The position numbers and the translations under genes are program-made. A stretch of 64,000 nucleotides of DNA from UBA4582 sp002389265 (GTDB lineage Bacteria > Pseudomonadota > Gammaproteobacteria > Pseudomonadales > Azotimanducaceae). The notes under the pieces were generated by a model, which saw only the letters and a program-made list of their open reading frames with translations, was not told where the DNA came from and made no database searches. The stretch is taken from the NCBI GenBank assembly GCA_943788825.1, contig CALSRT010000007.1, positions 248,001 through 312,000 on the forward strand. Direction: 5' to 3'. Of the stretch, positions 17,021 to 26,850 are shown in pieces (positions within the stretch are counted from its first letter, which is position 1; each line of letters starts with the position of its first letter).

Positions 17021-17851
17021 ATGGATAAGCCAACGATCAGAGACCAGTTCGCCGCCTGTGTGGCCCAGCCAGACGCCGACATTGCGCTCGATGTCGCGGC
17101 GCTGCTGATCGCCGCTGAATCTGAACCCGATCTCGACATCAAGCGATACCTCAGATATCTGGATACAACAGCAGCGCGGTTTAAAGCTGACTTTGACCAC
17201 TCGACGAATTCAGGTGCGTCGATCACGAGCCTGAATGACTTTATTTATCGAACTGAAGGCTATAGTGGCAACATTAAAAGCTATTACGAACCCCGCAATA
17301 GCTTTCTAAACCATGTCATCAATACCCATCAGGGCATTCCGATCACCCTCGCGCTGATCCACATTTGCCTTGGCCGGCGCCTACAACTGCCGGTGCATGG
17401 CATCAGCTTTCCCGGTCATTTTCTGGTGCGGTACGGCGACGATCAACGAGTGATCGTTGATCCCTTTAGCGGTCGGGTGTTGAGCGAAACGGACTGCCGC
17501 ACACTACTCAAACAAATCGCAGGGCCAAATGCTTTGCTGCAACCAGAATACTTAGAGATCGCCACCAACAAGAGCATTCTGATCCGAATATTGGACAACC
17601 TGAAACAAATTTTTTGGCACAACCAGGCCTGGGATGAAAGTAAGGCCTGTATCGAAAGGCAATTGTTGCTGATACCGGAACGACAAGAGTTTAATGTCCA
17701 GTTGGGCGCCGTCTATGAGCGGCAAGGCAAATTGGGCCTAGCTCAGCATACCTACACCATGATCCTTGAAGCCAGCGTAGACCCAGACATCAAGGTCCTG
17801 GCCAGTCAGCGTTTGATCGCGATGGGCACCAGCAAACCCATCGTTCACTAA
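17021..17851 (+). CDS. SirB1-family transglutaminase-like/TPR protein
   Basis: A 276-residue protein of the SirB1 family. The N-terminal domain has the SirB1 pattern NDFIYRTEGYSGN, NSFLNHVINTHQGIPITLALI and HGISFPGHFLVRY (residues about 70-155). The C-terminal third carries TPR-like helices (WDESKACIERQLLLIP and the following repeat). In many proteobacteria it lies near prmC and lpxC-type housekeeping genes; its biochemical role is not established. Here it follows trhO after 163 bases in which I see nothing coding. No signal peptide, so cytoplasmic. Confidence 0.88.
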   Translation: MDKPTIRDQFAACVAQPDADIALDVAALLIAAESEPDLDIKRYLRYLDTTAARFKADFDHSTNSGASITSLNDFIYRTEGYSGNIKSYYEPRNSFLNHVINTHQGIPITLALIHICLGRRLQLPVHGISFPGHFLVRYGDDQRVIVDPFSGRVLSETDCRTLLKQIAGPNALLQPEYLEIATNKSILIRILDNLKQIFWHNQAWDESKACIERQLLLIPERQEFNVQLGAVYERQGKLGLAQHTYTMILEASVDPDIKVLASQRLIAMGTSKPIVH

Positions 17852-17854
17852 ACA

Positions 17855-17873
17855 CTGACTACCCCTTAGTCAG
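17855..17873. terminator. Small inverted repeat between convergent genes
   Basis: CTGACTA, a CCCCT loop and TAGTCAG form a perfect 7-bp stem four bases after the SirB1 stop and six bases from the end of the convergent phosphotransferase gene. There is no T-tract. It probably serves as a shared 3' end. Confidence 0.4.
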
Positions 17874-17878
17874 CAGCC

Positions 17879-18907
17879 TTATGCCTGAAGCAGCGCCAGT
17901 GCAGCCTGTGCTCGGCGAAGGACACCATTTTTCTGTTTTTCCAGATCAACATCACGATCTTCGCCCATAGCCCCCGTCAGATAACGCTTGTATACGCCCT
18001 GACCGATGGCCGCCAACCGCCAGTGAGAAAATGCCCGATAATAATTGATCTGGCTAAGGTCTCGACCCGTGTTAGCGCTATAAATATCGCATAATTCCTG
18101 ACGCTCAGGATAGCCGCCAACCGCGGTGGGTGATTGATCACCCTCACCTGGCAGCTCAATTTCGCCGGGTGACACCCAGTTGTTCAACAGATAACCCACA
18201 TCTGCTAACGGATCACCCAGGGTGCAAAGTTCCCAATCTAAGATCGCATCGACTTTGTCGGCATTGACAATCATATTGCCCAGCCGATAATCGCCATGAA
18301 CGATGGTCGCACCGATCTGATCCGGCATGGTTTCGGTGAGTATTCGGCAGCTTTCTTCCATCTCTGGAATCTCGTGGGTCTTGGATGCCACCCACTGTTT
18401 CGTCCAGCGATTAATTTGCCGTGACAAATAGGCTTCTTTGCGGCCCAGGTCTCCGAGGCCAACCGCATCAGGGTCGATACTATGCAGCTTCGATAAAATA
18501 TCGATCACATGTAAACCAATACCCCGTCGATGTTGCGCGGCCACCTTGAGACCCACCACTGAATCGTTTAACACCAGACCGCCAATAAAATCCATCACAT
18601 AAAATGGCGCGTCATTGACTTCTACGTCACGACACAAGCCATAGGTTTTCGGCACTGGCACATCAGCAGATTCAAGGGAGCTGATAATTTTGTATTCTCG
18701 TCCCATGTCATGCGCGCTTTCGAGCACATGACCCAATGGTGGGCGGCGTAACACAAATTGGCTTCCCGACCTATCAACGCCAAGATAGGTCAGATTCGAG
18801 TGTCCCCCGGCAATAAGCGAGAACGTGATGGGCGCCTGCAGATGAGGAACCTGGTCCTGCAGCCAAGCTGTCACCTTGTCAATGTTAATTCCTTCTACCA
18901 CGTTCAT
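17879..18907 (-). CDS. Aminoglycoside-phosphotransferase-like protein (acyl-CoA-associated APH family)
   Basis: A 342-residue kinase-fold protein. It has the nucleotide-binding beta-hairpin (GGHSNLTYLGVDRSGSQFVLRR), the catalytic loop IVHGDYRLGN and the metal-binding DWELCTLGDPLADVGYLL. This subfamily is often encoded with, or fused to, acyl-CoA dehydrogenases (ACAD10/11-like), where it phosphorylates 4-hydroxyacyl-CoAs. A related role in hydroxy-fatty-acid breakdown is plausible here but inferred. I chose the ATG at 18907 over the longer frame to 19069, because the extra 54 residues are unlike the family and AGGAG lies right before 18907, although with unusually short spacing. Confidence 0.85.
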   Translation of the reverse strand: MNVVEGINIDKVTAWLQDQVPHLQAPITFSLIAGGHSNLTYLGVDRSGSQFVLRRPPLGHVLESAHDMGREYKIISSLESADVPVPKTYGLCRDVEVNDAPFYVMDFIGGLVLNDSVVGLKVAAQHRRGIGLHVIDILSKLHSIDPDAVGLGDLGRKEAYLSRQINRWTKQWVASKTHEIPEMEESCRILTETMPDQIGATIVHGDYRLGNMIVNADKVDAILDWELCTLGDPLADVGYLLNNWVSPGEIELPGEGDQSPTAVGGYPERQELCDIYSANTGRDLSQINYYRAFSHWRLAAIGQGVYKRYLTGAMGEDRDVDLEKQKNGVLRRAQAALALLQA

Positions 18908-19374
18908 GCTCCTTTCAAAGTATTCTGGGTATTGCCTGTGGACAGGCAACCCTGTATCTGTGGGTATGACGTTACACTGCCGTATTTCTAGGCGGCGCCA
19001 GACCTGCTGGCAAGCAAGTTCATCGCAACCGCGATCGCTATGCTGTTCGACGCGCCATGACTCAAGCACCAGAGACTCTGTGGCTATGGCACTTTGACAC
19101 CAACGTTTCAGCCGCCACCTAATTCAATTTTGGCGTGATCTACGGCAGCCGATTAGCCCGAGTATAAAGCTGAGTCGCCGACGCTGCTAGTCGCGCTGGC
19201 GGCTTCTCACCCAATCTTGCCTCAACTTACTGAAAACTCACAGAAAACTCACCGAAAACCAATCTCACTTCCAAAAGCCAGGCGGCGAATAACGGATTAT
19301 GCATCGTCGCCAGTCTCAATAACGTGGAAACGGCGAACACAAACTCGAAGGTCTAGGACCTCGATTGAGGCGTA
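18908..19374. other. Intergenic region with hairpin and 11-bp repeats
   Basis: This stretch lies between the CaiB-type gene and the phosphotransferase gene, both on the minus strand. It contains a perfect 8-bp inverted repeat (TTGCCTGT-GG-ACAGGCAA, 18932-18949) just upstream of the phosphotransferase ribosome site and the tandem repeat at 19229-19261. No gene recognised. Confidence 0.5.
19229..19261. repeat. 11-bp tandem repeat, three copies
   Basis: ACTGAAAACTC, ACAGAAAACTC and ACCGAAAACCA follow one another without a gap in the intergenic region. Confidence 0.85.
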
Positions 19375-20577
19375 TCAACTGTCATCCTGAACGATCGAAC
19401 CGGATTTCAGCAAACTGCTTATTTCAGCCTCTGCGTAGCCAAGCTCAATCAAGACTTCTCGACTGTGCGCACCAATCGCTGGCGCCTCAGTCGGCACTCT
19501 CTTGGGTCGACCGGCGACAGTGATCGGGCTCGCAACCGTCCATTGATAGTCCGGGTCGCTAGAATCGGTCTTGATAACGACCTCGTTCTCGATCAGGTGT
19601 GCGTCAACAACCACGTCGCTGTTTTTCTCTATAACGCTGAAGGTCACTTGCTCCTTATCCAGTCTGAGGACCAGCTCATCTAGTTTAAAGCGCGCAAAGG
19701 CCGCGGCGAACATCACTTTGACCTCATCACGCAAACTCATCACTGCGGCTATATCCACAAAACGCGACTCAAGGAGCCATTCCGGATGTCCCAATGCCCG
19801 GCAGAGTCTTGGCCACTCCCGTTGCGGCGCCGGGCCAACCAACACGATATAACGATCATCCCGGGTCTTATAGGACAACACGAATGGGCTACGATAACCA
19901 TGCTGATCCAGAATCGTAGCGAGATCATACCCGGCAATGACACCTTGCAGATGCATGCCGTTTGACCAGGCGCCATTAGCGACCAGTGAAGTGGACACAC
20001 ATGCACCGATGCCCGTGCGTTCGCGGTCGTACAGCGCCAGCATGATGACGCCAAACAAGGACATGGCGCTGGCATGATCACCGACGCCACCAACACCATT
20101 AACCGGCGCGCCACCCAGTGGCTTCATCATATCCATGATGCCCGTTCTAGCCCACCAAGCGGCGAGATCAAAGGCTCGCTTGCTTCGATCAGGTCCACGG
20201 GTCCCGTAACCGGTAATCTGGGCGAAGATAAGTCTTGGATTGCGCTGCCGGAGGAATTCATAATCGAGTTCGTACAGGGCTAATTGCTCAGCATTGAAAT
20301 TCACCACGAGCACATCGGCCTGGTCAATCAGGCGATGCATCACTTCCCGCCCTTCTGCCTGCTTCAAATCCAGCGCCAGGGCGCGCTTGTTCCTTGAGGT
20401 CAGCTGCCAGTTATAGTCAGTGCGATAGCGTGCCGCCAGGCTGCGATATGAATCACCCGTGGGCGGCTCAATCTTGATGACATCGGCTCCATAGTCAGCC
20501 ATTACCGTTGTTGCTGCCGGGCCAGCCACATAGGATGCTGCATCGATCACTTTCAAACCTGCCAGTAAAAATGTCAT
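19375..20577 (-). CDS. CoA-transferase family III (CaiB/BaiF)
   Basis: A 400-residue class III CoA-transferase. It has the N-terminal LKVIDAASYVAGPAATTVMADYGADVIKIEPP-type beginning, SRNKRALALDLK at about 65-76, LRQRNPRLIFAQITGYG, and RAFDLAAWWARTG, where the Asp aligns with the catalytic aspartate that forms the aspartyl-CoA thioester intermediate. It moves CoA between acyl-CoA and a free acid. The ATG at 20577 was preferred to the one at 20592 because the family starts two to five residues before LKVID. It is divergent from the acyl-CoA synthetase at 20832, so both could act on the same substrate. Confidence 0.9.
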   Translation of the reverse strand: MTFLLAGLKVIDAASYVAGPAATTVMADYGADVIKIEPPTGDSYRSLAARYRTDYNWQLTSRNKRALALDLKQAEGREVMHRLIDQADVLVVNFNAEQLALYELDYEFLRQRNPRLIFAQITGYGTRGPDRSKRAFDLAAWWARTGIMDMMKPLGGAPVNGVGGVGDHASAMSLFGVIMLALYDRERTGIGACVSTSLVANGAWSNGMHLQGVIAGYDLATILDQHGYRSPFVLSYKTRDDRYIVLVGPAPQREWPRLCRALGHPEWLLESRFVDIAAVMSLRDEVKVMFAAAFARFKLDELVLRLDKEQVTFSVIEKNSDVVVDAHLIENEVVIKTDSSDPDYQWTVASPITVAGRPKRVPTEAPAIGAHSREVLIELGYAEAEISSLLKSGSIVQDDS

Positions 20578-20831
20578 CACTTCTCGCCTCAAGACTAGTC
20601 GGACACAGGCTTGAGCGCCTGCACTCCCATGAATAGCACCATCTTCTCCGCGCCAGCCAAACTAATTAGGATTGCATCGGGGCACGAGAATCCCTATCTT
20701 AACCAACTTTAGACGGCACATTGGTGCCACGTGAAATTTTTAAACAGTCTGATCCATCGGCGGCGCAATCGTAAAGCTGGTTGACGACGTGGATTTACAT
20801 CACTGTTTTATTATGTCTCTAAGGGAGCCAA

Positions 20832-22535
20832 GTGAGCATGTATCAAGCCTTAAAAACCGTCTGGAATGAATTGACCAGCCCAGGACAACCATTTGAAATC
20901 ACCTCTGTCGAGGTCCGAGGACAATCTATCAAGGCGTACGCCGCGGCGCCACCCAGTCTGCGCGAGATGTGGTTGGCCAGCGCGGCCTTCGCCGATCGTG
21001 ACTATCTGGTTTATGAAAATGAGCGCTGGACCTACAGTGACGCGCACCGTGATGTGGCTGCCATCGCCAACTGGATGGCGAAACAAGGTATCAAGCAAGG
21101 CGACCGAGTGGCGATCGCCATGCGTAACTACCCAGAATGGTTGCTGCTTTACTGGGCATGCGTCTCGCAGGGTATCGCGGTTGTAGGCGTCAATGCCTGG
21201 TGGGTCGCTAGCGAATTGGCCTTCGGTCTTGAAGACTCGGCGCCAAAATTGCTGATCTGCGATCAGGAACGTCTGGACCGATTCAATGAAATCAAGGACC
21301 AGTTTCCCGACCTGCCGGTGGTTGGCGTCAGGCTCAAGGCACCGATTGATGGCGTAATCGATTTCAGTGAAGTGCTTAAAGATGGTGGCGAACTACCCGC
21401 GGCCAGCATAGACCCTGACGAAGATGCCTGTATTTTCTATACGTCGGGCACCACTGGTCGGCCCAAAGGGGCCCAGTTGACTCACCGTGGCTGCGTCAAT
21501 AATGTCATGAACCTGGCTTTCTGGGGAACCGCCATGAGCCATTCCCTGGCCCGCGCCAACAATATGCCACCACCGGACCCCAGCGTTGCACCAATCGCTG
21601 CGGGCTTGATTACCACGCCACTGTTTCATGTGACCGCGAACAATTGCATGGCTCAGGGCACCACCCTGTCCGGCGGCAAGCTGGTTCATATGTATCGCTG
21701 GGACGCCGGTGACGCACTAAAAATTATTGCCAAGGAACGCATCACCAGCCTGTCCGGCGTACCCGTCATGTCACGGGAACTCATCAGTCATCCAGATTTC
21801 GATAAGCATGATACTTCCAGTTTATTGACCGTTTCCGGTGGTGGCGCTCAAGTTCAGCCCGATCTTGTGGGCAAGATTGATCGAACCGTCAAGACTGCCC
21901 GTCCTGGTACCGGCTATGGCATGACGGAAACCTGCGGCATTATCACGTCTATCGGTGGTGACTTCTTTGTGGATCGACCGGATAGCTGTGGTCCGGCCAT
22001 GCCGAACTTCGAGGCTAAGTGCGTCGATGCCGAAGGCAATGAAGTGCCTCAAGGCAGCGTCGGCGAACTCTGGGTCAAGGGTGCCTGTGTCATTAAGGGC
22101 TATTTGAATCGCGCTGAGGCCACCGCTGAAACCATCACCGACGGCTGGCTTCACACGGGCGATGTGGCCCGCATGGATGAAGATGGCTTTATCTATATTG
22201 TCGATCGCATTAAAGACATGGTCTTGCGGGGCGGTGAAAATATTTACTGCGCTGAAGTCGAGGCTGTGCTGTTCAACTTGGATGTTATCAAGGAATGCAG
22301 CGTCTTCGGTATTCCTGATGATCGTCTGGGAGAAGAAGTTGGGGTGGCGATTGTGTTGAAGCCGGGCACGCTCATCACCGCTGACGAGATCCGAGCTCAC
22401 AGCGCCGCCCAAATGGCCAAGCACAAGATTCCCCGGTATATCTGGATCCTCGAGCAGCCATTACCTCGCAACGCCAGCGGCAAGTTTCTCAAACGCGAAC
22501 TTAGAGAATCCTTAGCCTTGCAAGACGCGATCTAA
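20832..22535 (+). CDS. Acyl-CoA synthetase (class I adenylate-forming)
   Basis: A 567-residue acyl-CoA ligase with the full set of core motifs: FYTSGTTGRPKGAQLTH (A3), GYGMTETCG (A5), HTGDVARMDEDGF (A7), DRIKDMVLRGGENIY (A8) and NASGKFLKRELRE with the catalytic Lys (A10). The N-terminal domain is complete (TYSDAHRDVAAIANW, RVAIAMRNYPEWLL). Length matches FadD-like ligases. GGGAG precedes a GTG at 20832 by four bases; an in-frame ATG two codons later is the alternative start. The gene ends inside a 12-base tandem repeat that triplicates its stop codon. Confidence 0.93.
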   Translation: MSMYQALKTVWNELTSPGQPFEITSVEVRGQSIKAYAAAPPSLREMWLASAAFADRDYLVYENERWTYSDAHRDVAAIANWMAKQGIKQGDRVAIAMRNYPEWLLLYWACVSQGIAVVGVNAWWVASELAFGLEDSAPKLLICDQERLDRFNEIKDQFPDLPVVGVRLKAPIDGVIDFSEVLKDGGELPAASIDPDEDACIFYTSGTTGRPKGAQLTHRGCVNNVMNLAFWGTAMSHSLARANNMPPPDPSVAPIAAGLITTPLFHVTANNCMAQGTTLSGGKLVHMYRWDAGDALKIIAKERITSLSGVPVMSRELISHPDFDKHDTSSLLTVSGGGAQVQPDLVGKIDRTVKTARPGTGYGMTETCGIITSIGGDFFVDRPDSCGPAMPNFEAKCVDAEGNEVPQGSVGELWVKGACVIKGYLNRAEATAETITDGWLHTGDVARMDEDGFIYIVDRIKDMVLRGGENIYCAEVEAVLFNLDVIKECSVFGIPDDRLGEEVGVAIVLKPGTLITADEIRAHSAAQMAKHKIPRYIWILEQPLPRNASGKFLKRELRESLALQDAI

Positions 22536-22561
22536 GTCTCGATCTAAGTCGCGATCTAAGT
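22526..22561 (+). repeat. 12-bp tandem repeat triplicating a stop codon
   Basis: Three 12-base units (CGCGATCTAAGT, CTCGATCTAAGT, CGCGATCTAAGT) start at 22526, 22538 and 22550. Because the unit is a multiple of three, TAA recurs in the same frame at 22533, 22545 and 22557, so the gene has three consecutive in-frame stops. Confidence 0.95.
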
Positions 22562-22610
22562 CGCCGTCAGCAGGTACCGCCAGACATCTCGTCCTGGCGG
22601 GGCCTGAGGT

Positions 22611-24761
22611 TTATTTCTGGTTATTCGGTTGGTTCGGCTTGCCTTTGCCCCTGCCTTTGGCCGGCAGCGCAGGAATCGTCGGCAGGCCTGTATGTTGCGT
22701 CCGAAAGAATTTCCCACCTTTAAGCCCATGCGGCTTGCTGTACTGCGTCAAGGGGATGAGGTGCATCTTACCATTGCCGATAAGATCGTGGCGGCCCATC
22801 TTCTTGAGTGCAACACGCAACATAGGCCAATTTTCCGGATCATGGTAACGCAACAATGCCTTGTGCAGGCGCCGTTGACGAGTACCTTTGGGCACATTCA
22901 CATCTTCTGAACTGCGGCCAACTCGCTTCAACGGGTTCTTACCGGAGTGATACATGGCGGTTGCCGACGCCATGGGTGACGGATAAAACGATTGCACCTG
23001 GTCGGCCTTGAAACCATTCCGTTTCAGCCATAGCGCCAGATTCAACATATCTTCTTCAGTGGTTCCAGGATGACCCGCAATAAAATAGGGTATCAGATAC
23101 TGTTCCTTGCCGGCCTCGCGAGAAAACCGCTCGAACATCTCCTTGAACTCGTCATAAGTCCCAATCCCCGGTTTCATCATTTTAGACAGGGGACCCTGCT
23201 CGGTGTGTTCCGGCGCAATCTTTAAATATCCGCCCACATGCTCGGTCACCAGTTCTTTCACATACTCTGGCGTTTTGACCGCCAGGTCATAGCGCAGGCC
23301 AGAGGCAATAAGCACCTTCTTTACACCCTTGATATCCCGCGCATTGCGATACAGAGAAATCAGCGGCGTCTGATCCGTATCCAAATTCTTGCAGATATTC
23401 GGGTAAACACAGGACAGACGCCGACAGCTGGATTCAATTTCTTTGGTCTTGCAGGCCAAGCGCCACATATTCGCTGTCGGCCCACCCAAGTCGGAAATAA
23501 TGCCAGTAAACCCAGGGGTTTTGTCTCGAATATTCTCAATCTCATCAAGAATGGACGACTCTGACCGACTCTGGATAATTCGGCCCTCGTGTTCGGTAAT
23601 TGAGCAAAAACTACAACCGCCAAAACAGCCACGCATGATATTCACAGAAAATCGAATCATATCGTAGGCAGGGATCACCGCATCGCCATACTGCGGATGG
23701 GGAATACGTTGGTAAGGTCGCTCGAAGACCCAATCCATTTCTTCCGTGGTCAGCGGGATCGGTGGCGGATTAAGCCAGACGAATCGATCGCCGTGGGCCT
23801 GCACCAGCGCCCTGGCATTATGCGGATTGGTTTCACGATGGAGAATTCGCGAAGTATGGGCATACAACAGCTTGTCTTCTCGAACCTCTTCATAGGCAGG
23901 CAGCCGAATATAGGTCAGTTGCTGCTGGCGAGCCGCCTCCGCTGGATCGATCATGCGAATAACCGCGGTCTTTGGCTCAACATTATCACTGACCTGATCT
24001 TCCGCTAGGGTTGACGCATCAATTTCTTGCACATCAGCAGGTAAGGTCGAGAGCGCGAACGCCGTCCCACGGATATTACGGAGAGCCTCTATCGCCTCAC
24101 CATTGGCGAGTCGGTGCGAAACCTCGATGATGGCCCGTTCCGCATTACCATATAACAACAGGTCAGCCTTGGCATCGAGCAGGATGGAACGCCTGACTTT
24201 CTCACTCCAGTAATCAAAATGGGCAATCCGTCGCAGGCTAGCTTCGATGCTGCCAATAACAATCGGCACATCAGGGAAAGCCTCGCGGCAGCGTTGGGAG
24301 TAGACAATCACTGCCCGATCTGGCCGTTTACCGCCAATATTGCCGGCGGTGTAGGCATCGTCGTGACGAATTTTCTTATCCGAGGTATAGCGATTGATCA
24401 TCGAATCCATATTGCCGGCGGCGACACCATAGTAAAGATTCGGCCGCCCCAACTGCTCAAAATCGGCCGTTGAAGTCCAATCCGGCTGGGCAATAATGCC
24501 AACCCGAAATCCCTGGGCTTCCAAAACCCGACCGATAACCGCCATACCGAAGCTAGGATGATCCACATAGGCATCCCCAGTCACGACGATGATGTCGCAA
24601 CTATCCCAACCCAGCGCATCCATCTCTGCACGGGTAGTGGGTAAAAATGGCGCAATACCAAAGCATTCGGCCCAATAGGGTCGATAATCAAAGATACGGG
24701 TCGTTTCAGCAGGTGGTTGCATGGGCTGGGGCGCGGGTGGGTGCATTTCGCTGCCTATCAT
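22611..24761 (-). CDS. YgiQ-family radical SAM protein
   Basis: A 716-residue protein of the YgiQ (UPF0313) family. An N-terminal domain of about 350 residues (ILVTGDAYVDHPSFG-type start, cobalamin-binding-like fold) precedes the radical SAM core with the [4Fe-4S] motif C-x3-C-x2-C in RGCFGGCSFCSITEHEGR. SDLGGPTANMW and APEHTEQGPL are further family landmarks. The C-terminal tail is basic and low complexity (GRGKGKPNQPNNQK). The function is not established. It begins 207 bases from the divergent pckG start. Confidence 0.93.
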   Translation of the reverse strand: MIGSEMHPPAPQPMQPPAETTRIFDYRPYWAECFGIAPFLPTTRAEMDALGWDSCDIIVVTGDAYVDHPSFGMAVIGRVLEAQGFRVGIIAQPDWTSTADFEQLGRPNLYYGVAAGNMDSMINRYTSDKKIRHDDAYTAGNIGGKRPDRAVIVYSQRCREAFPDVPIVIGSIEASLRRIAHFDYWSEKVRRSILLDAKADLLLYGNAERAIIEVSHRLANGEAIEALRNIRGTAFALSTLPADVQEIDASTLAEDQVSDNVEPKTAVIRMIDPAEAARQQQLTYIRLPAYEEVREDKLLYAHTSRILHRETNPHNARALVQAHGDRFVWLNPPPIPLTTEEMDWVFERPYQRIPHPQYGDAVIPAYDMIRFSVNIMRGCFGGCSFCSITEHEGRIIQSRSESSILDEIENIRDKTPGFTGIISDLGGPTANMWRLACKTKEIESSCRRLSCVYPNICKNLDTDQTPLISLYRNARDIKGVKKVLIASGLRYDLAVKTPEYVKELVTEHVGGYLKIAPEHTEQGPLSKMMKPGIGTYDEFKEMFERFSREAGKEQYLIPYFIAGHPGTTEEDMLNLALWLKRNGFKADQVQSFYPSPMASATAMYHSGKNPLKRVGRSSEDVNVPKGTRQRRLHKALLRYHDPENWPMLRVALKKMGRHDLIGNGKMHLIPLTQYSKPHGLKGGKFFRTQHTGLPTIPALPAKGRGKGKPNQPNNQK

Positions 24762-24967
24762 ACGGGATGCACGGCCCGCTGTAATTACACGATTGTCATA
24801 AGCTGAATCTTTTTACGCTCCATTGACAGAATTCAAAGCTATCCAAAGTCGATTTAGAAGACCAATTCATGTATCCTTGCGTACCGTTAAAAACCCCGAT
24901 TTCACTTTTCAGCACAGTGGGTCAATATTTACAAAGGGGTAAGGTGAAACTCAAAAAGGGTCCTTCA

Positions 24968-26758
24968 ATGTTTAAGAACAAAAAATTACAGGCTTGGGTA
25001 GAGCAAATGCAAGCGCTCTGCCAACCAGATCAGATTGTCATCTGTGACGGCAGTCAAGACGAATATGATCGCATGTGGCAACTGCTGCTCGATGCCGGTG
25101 CCGCCATTAAACTCGACGAGGCCAAGCGACCCAATAGCTATCTGGTTCGCTCAGACCCTGCCGACGTCGCCCGCGTCGAGGGCCGCACTTATATCTGTGC
25201 CGACAATCCTATTGACGCCGGACCAAACAATAACTGGATCGATCCGGCTACCATGCGAGACACCCTCGATGGTTTGTACGCTGGCTGCATGCGTGGCCGA
25301 ACCATGTATGTTGTGCCGTTCAGCATGGGGCCCGTCGGCTCGCCGATTGCCCATATCGGCGTCGAATTGTCAGACTCCCCCTATGTTGTCACCAACATGC
25401 ACATCATGACCCGAGTCGGTCAGGCCGTACTTGACGAGCTCGGCGAAACTGGCGATTTCGTACCTTGTATTCATTCTGTGGGCAGCCCACTGGTCGACGG
25501 CGCCATCGATGTGCCCTGGCCGTGCAATCCGGACAATTTATATATCGCCCACTTCCCGAATACCCGTGAGATCTGGTCATTTGGTTCCGGCTACGGCGGT
25601 AACGCCTTACTCGGCAAGAAATGTTTTGCCCTGCGCATCGCCTCAGCTATGGCCCGCGATGAAGGCTGGCTCGCAGAGCACATGCTGATCCTCAAACTGA
25701 GCAATCCTGAGGGCGAGTCAAAATACATCGCTGGGGCATTTCCTAGCGCCTGTGGCAAGACAAACCTGGCGATGCTCGTACCGACTATTCCCGGCTGGCG
25801 TGTCGAGACCGTTGGTGACGATATCTGCTGGATGAAATTCGGCGATGATGGTCAACTTTATGCCATCAATCCTGAAGCCGGGTTCTTTGGTGTCGCGCCG
25901 GGAACTGGTATGGATTCAAACGCCAATGCCATGCTAAGTCTGACCGAGAACTGCATCTTCACGAATGTCGCCCTCACTGATGATGGCGACGTTTGGTGGG
26001 AAGGCATGACCAAAACGCCACCGGCACACCTCATCGATTGGAAAGGTAATGACTGGACCCCAGCATCACAGACCCCGGCGGCTCACCCCAATGCGCGCTT
26101 CACGGTTGCTGCCGACCAGTGCCCCGTGATCGCAGATGAATGGGAAGCGTTAAAAGGCGTGCCTATCAGCGCTATCTTGTTTGGCGGCCGGCGAGCAACC
26201 GTGGTTCCTTTGGTCAACGAAGCCAAAGACTGGGCTCAAGGTACATTTTTTGGCGCCATCGTGTCTTCGGAAAAAACTGCCGCTGCGGCGGGCAAAATTG
26301 GCGAACTGCGTCGAGATCCTATGGCAATGCTGCCCTTCTGTGGCTACAACATGGCTGACTACTGGCAGCACTGGCTAAATACAGGTCAGCGCGAGGGCGC
26401 TAATCTACCAAAAATTTATTACGTCAACTGGTTCCGCAAAAATGAACAGGGCAAGTTCGTATGGCCTGGCTTCGGTGAAAATAGCCGTGTATTAAAGTGG
26501 GTGTTCGAACGTTGCAATGGCACGGCTGAGGCAATCGAAACCTCGATTGGTAACCTGCCGACCCTAGACGCCCTGGACACGGACGGCATCGACCTGAGCA
26601 CAGACCAGATCGCTCAACTATTGAAGGTTGATGTGGAAGGTTGGCTGAATGAGATCCCTTTGATCTCGGAGTACTTCGATCAGTACGGGGATCGCGTACC
26701 CGCCGAGTTCCGTGAGGAACTGGCTCAGCTTAAGCACCGCTTAGAGGCCGCCAGATAA
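24968..26758 (+). CDS. pckG: Phosphoenolpyruvate carboxykinase (GTP)
   Basis: A 596-residue GTP-dependent PEP carboxykinase that converts oxaloacetate to PEP at the entry to gluconeogenesis. It has the P-loop with the hyper-reactive cysteine (GAFPSACGKTNLAM), GDDICWM for the metal site, FGGRRATVVPLV and NWFRKNEQGKFVWPGFGENSRV. Length and order fit the GTP class and not the ATP class usual in enterics. The start at 24968 follows AAAAAGGG at suitable spacing; the upstream ATG at 24869 adds 33 unmatched residues. It ends before a strong bidirectional terminator. A growth mode on fatty or other acids would need this enzyme. Confidence 0.97.
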   Translation: MFKNKKLQAWVEQMQALCQPDQIVICDGSQDEYDRMWQLLLDAGAAIKLDEAKRPNSYLVRSDPADVARVEGRTYICADNPIDAGPNNNWIDPATMRDTLDGLYAGCMRGRTMYVVPFSMGPVGSPIAHIGVELSDSPYVVTNMHIMTRVGQAVLDELGETGDFVPCIHSVGSPLVDGAIDVPWPCNPDNLYIAHFPNTREIWSFGSGYGGNALLGKKCFALRIASAMARDEGWLAEHMLILKLSNPEGESKYIAGAFPSACGKTNLAMLVPTIPGWRVETVGDDICWMKFGDDGQLYAINPEAGFFGVAPGTGMDSNANAMLSLTENCIFTNVALTDDGDVWWEGMTKTPPAHLIDWKGNDWTPASQTPAAHPNARFTVAADQCPVIADEWEALKGVPISAILFGGRRATVVPLVNEAKDWAQGTFFGAIVSSEKTAAAAGKIGELRRDPMAMLPFCGYNMADYWQHWLNTGQREGANLPKIYYVNWFRKNEQGKFVWPGFGENSRVLKWVFERCNGTAEAIETSIGNLPTLDALDTDGIDLSTDQIAQLLKVDVEGWLNEIPLISEYFDQYGDRVPAEFREELAQLKHRLEAAR

Positions 26759-26796
26759 TAGCTAGCCTGATCTACACTGGAGATCTGAAGTAAAAA

Positions 26797-26823
26797 AAAG
26801 GCCGCTGATAGCGGCCTTTTTTT
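26797..26823. terminator. Bidirectional intrinsic terminator (pckG / thiolase)
   Basis: A-rich tract, AAGGCCGC stem, TGATA loop, GCGGCCTT stem and a T-run form a near-perfect hairpin flanked by A8 and T8. It lies between the convergent pckG and thiolase genes and serves both. Confidence 0.95.
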
Positions 26824-26850
26824 CTTGGAGCTTTTTGCTTCAAGATAGCT

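Noticed and set aside
16857..17108. ORF overlapping the end of trhO and start of the SirB1 gene
   Set aside because: It starts at a GTG, runs into the SirB1 gene in another frame, and shows no family-like segment.
24823..24828. TTGACA upstream of pckG as a promoter
   Set aside because: No acceptable -10 lies 16-18 bases downstream.
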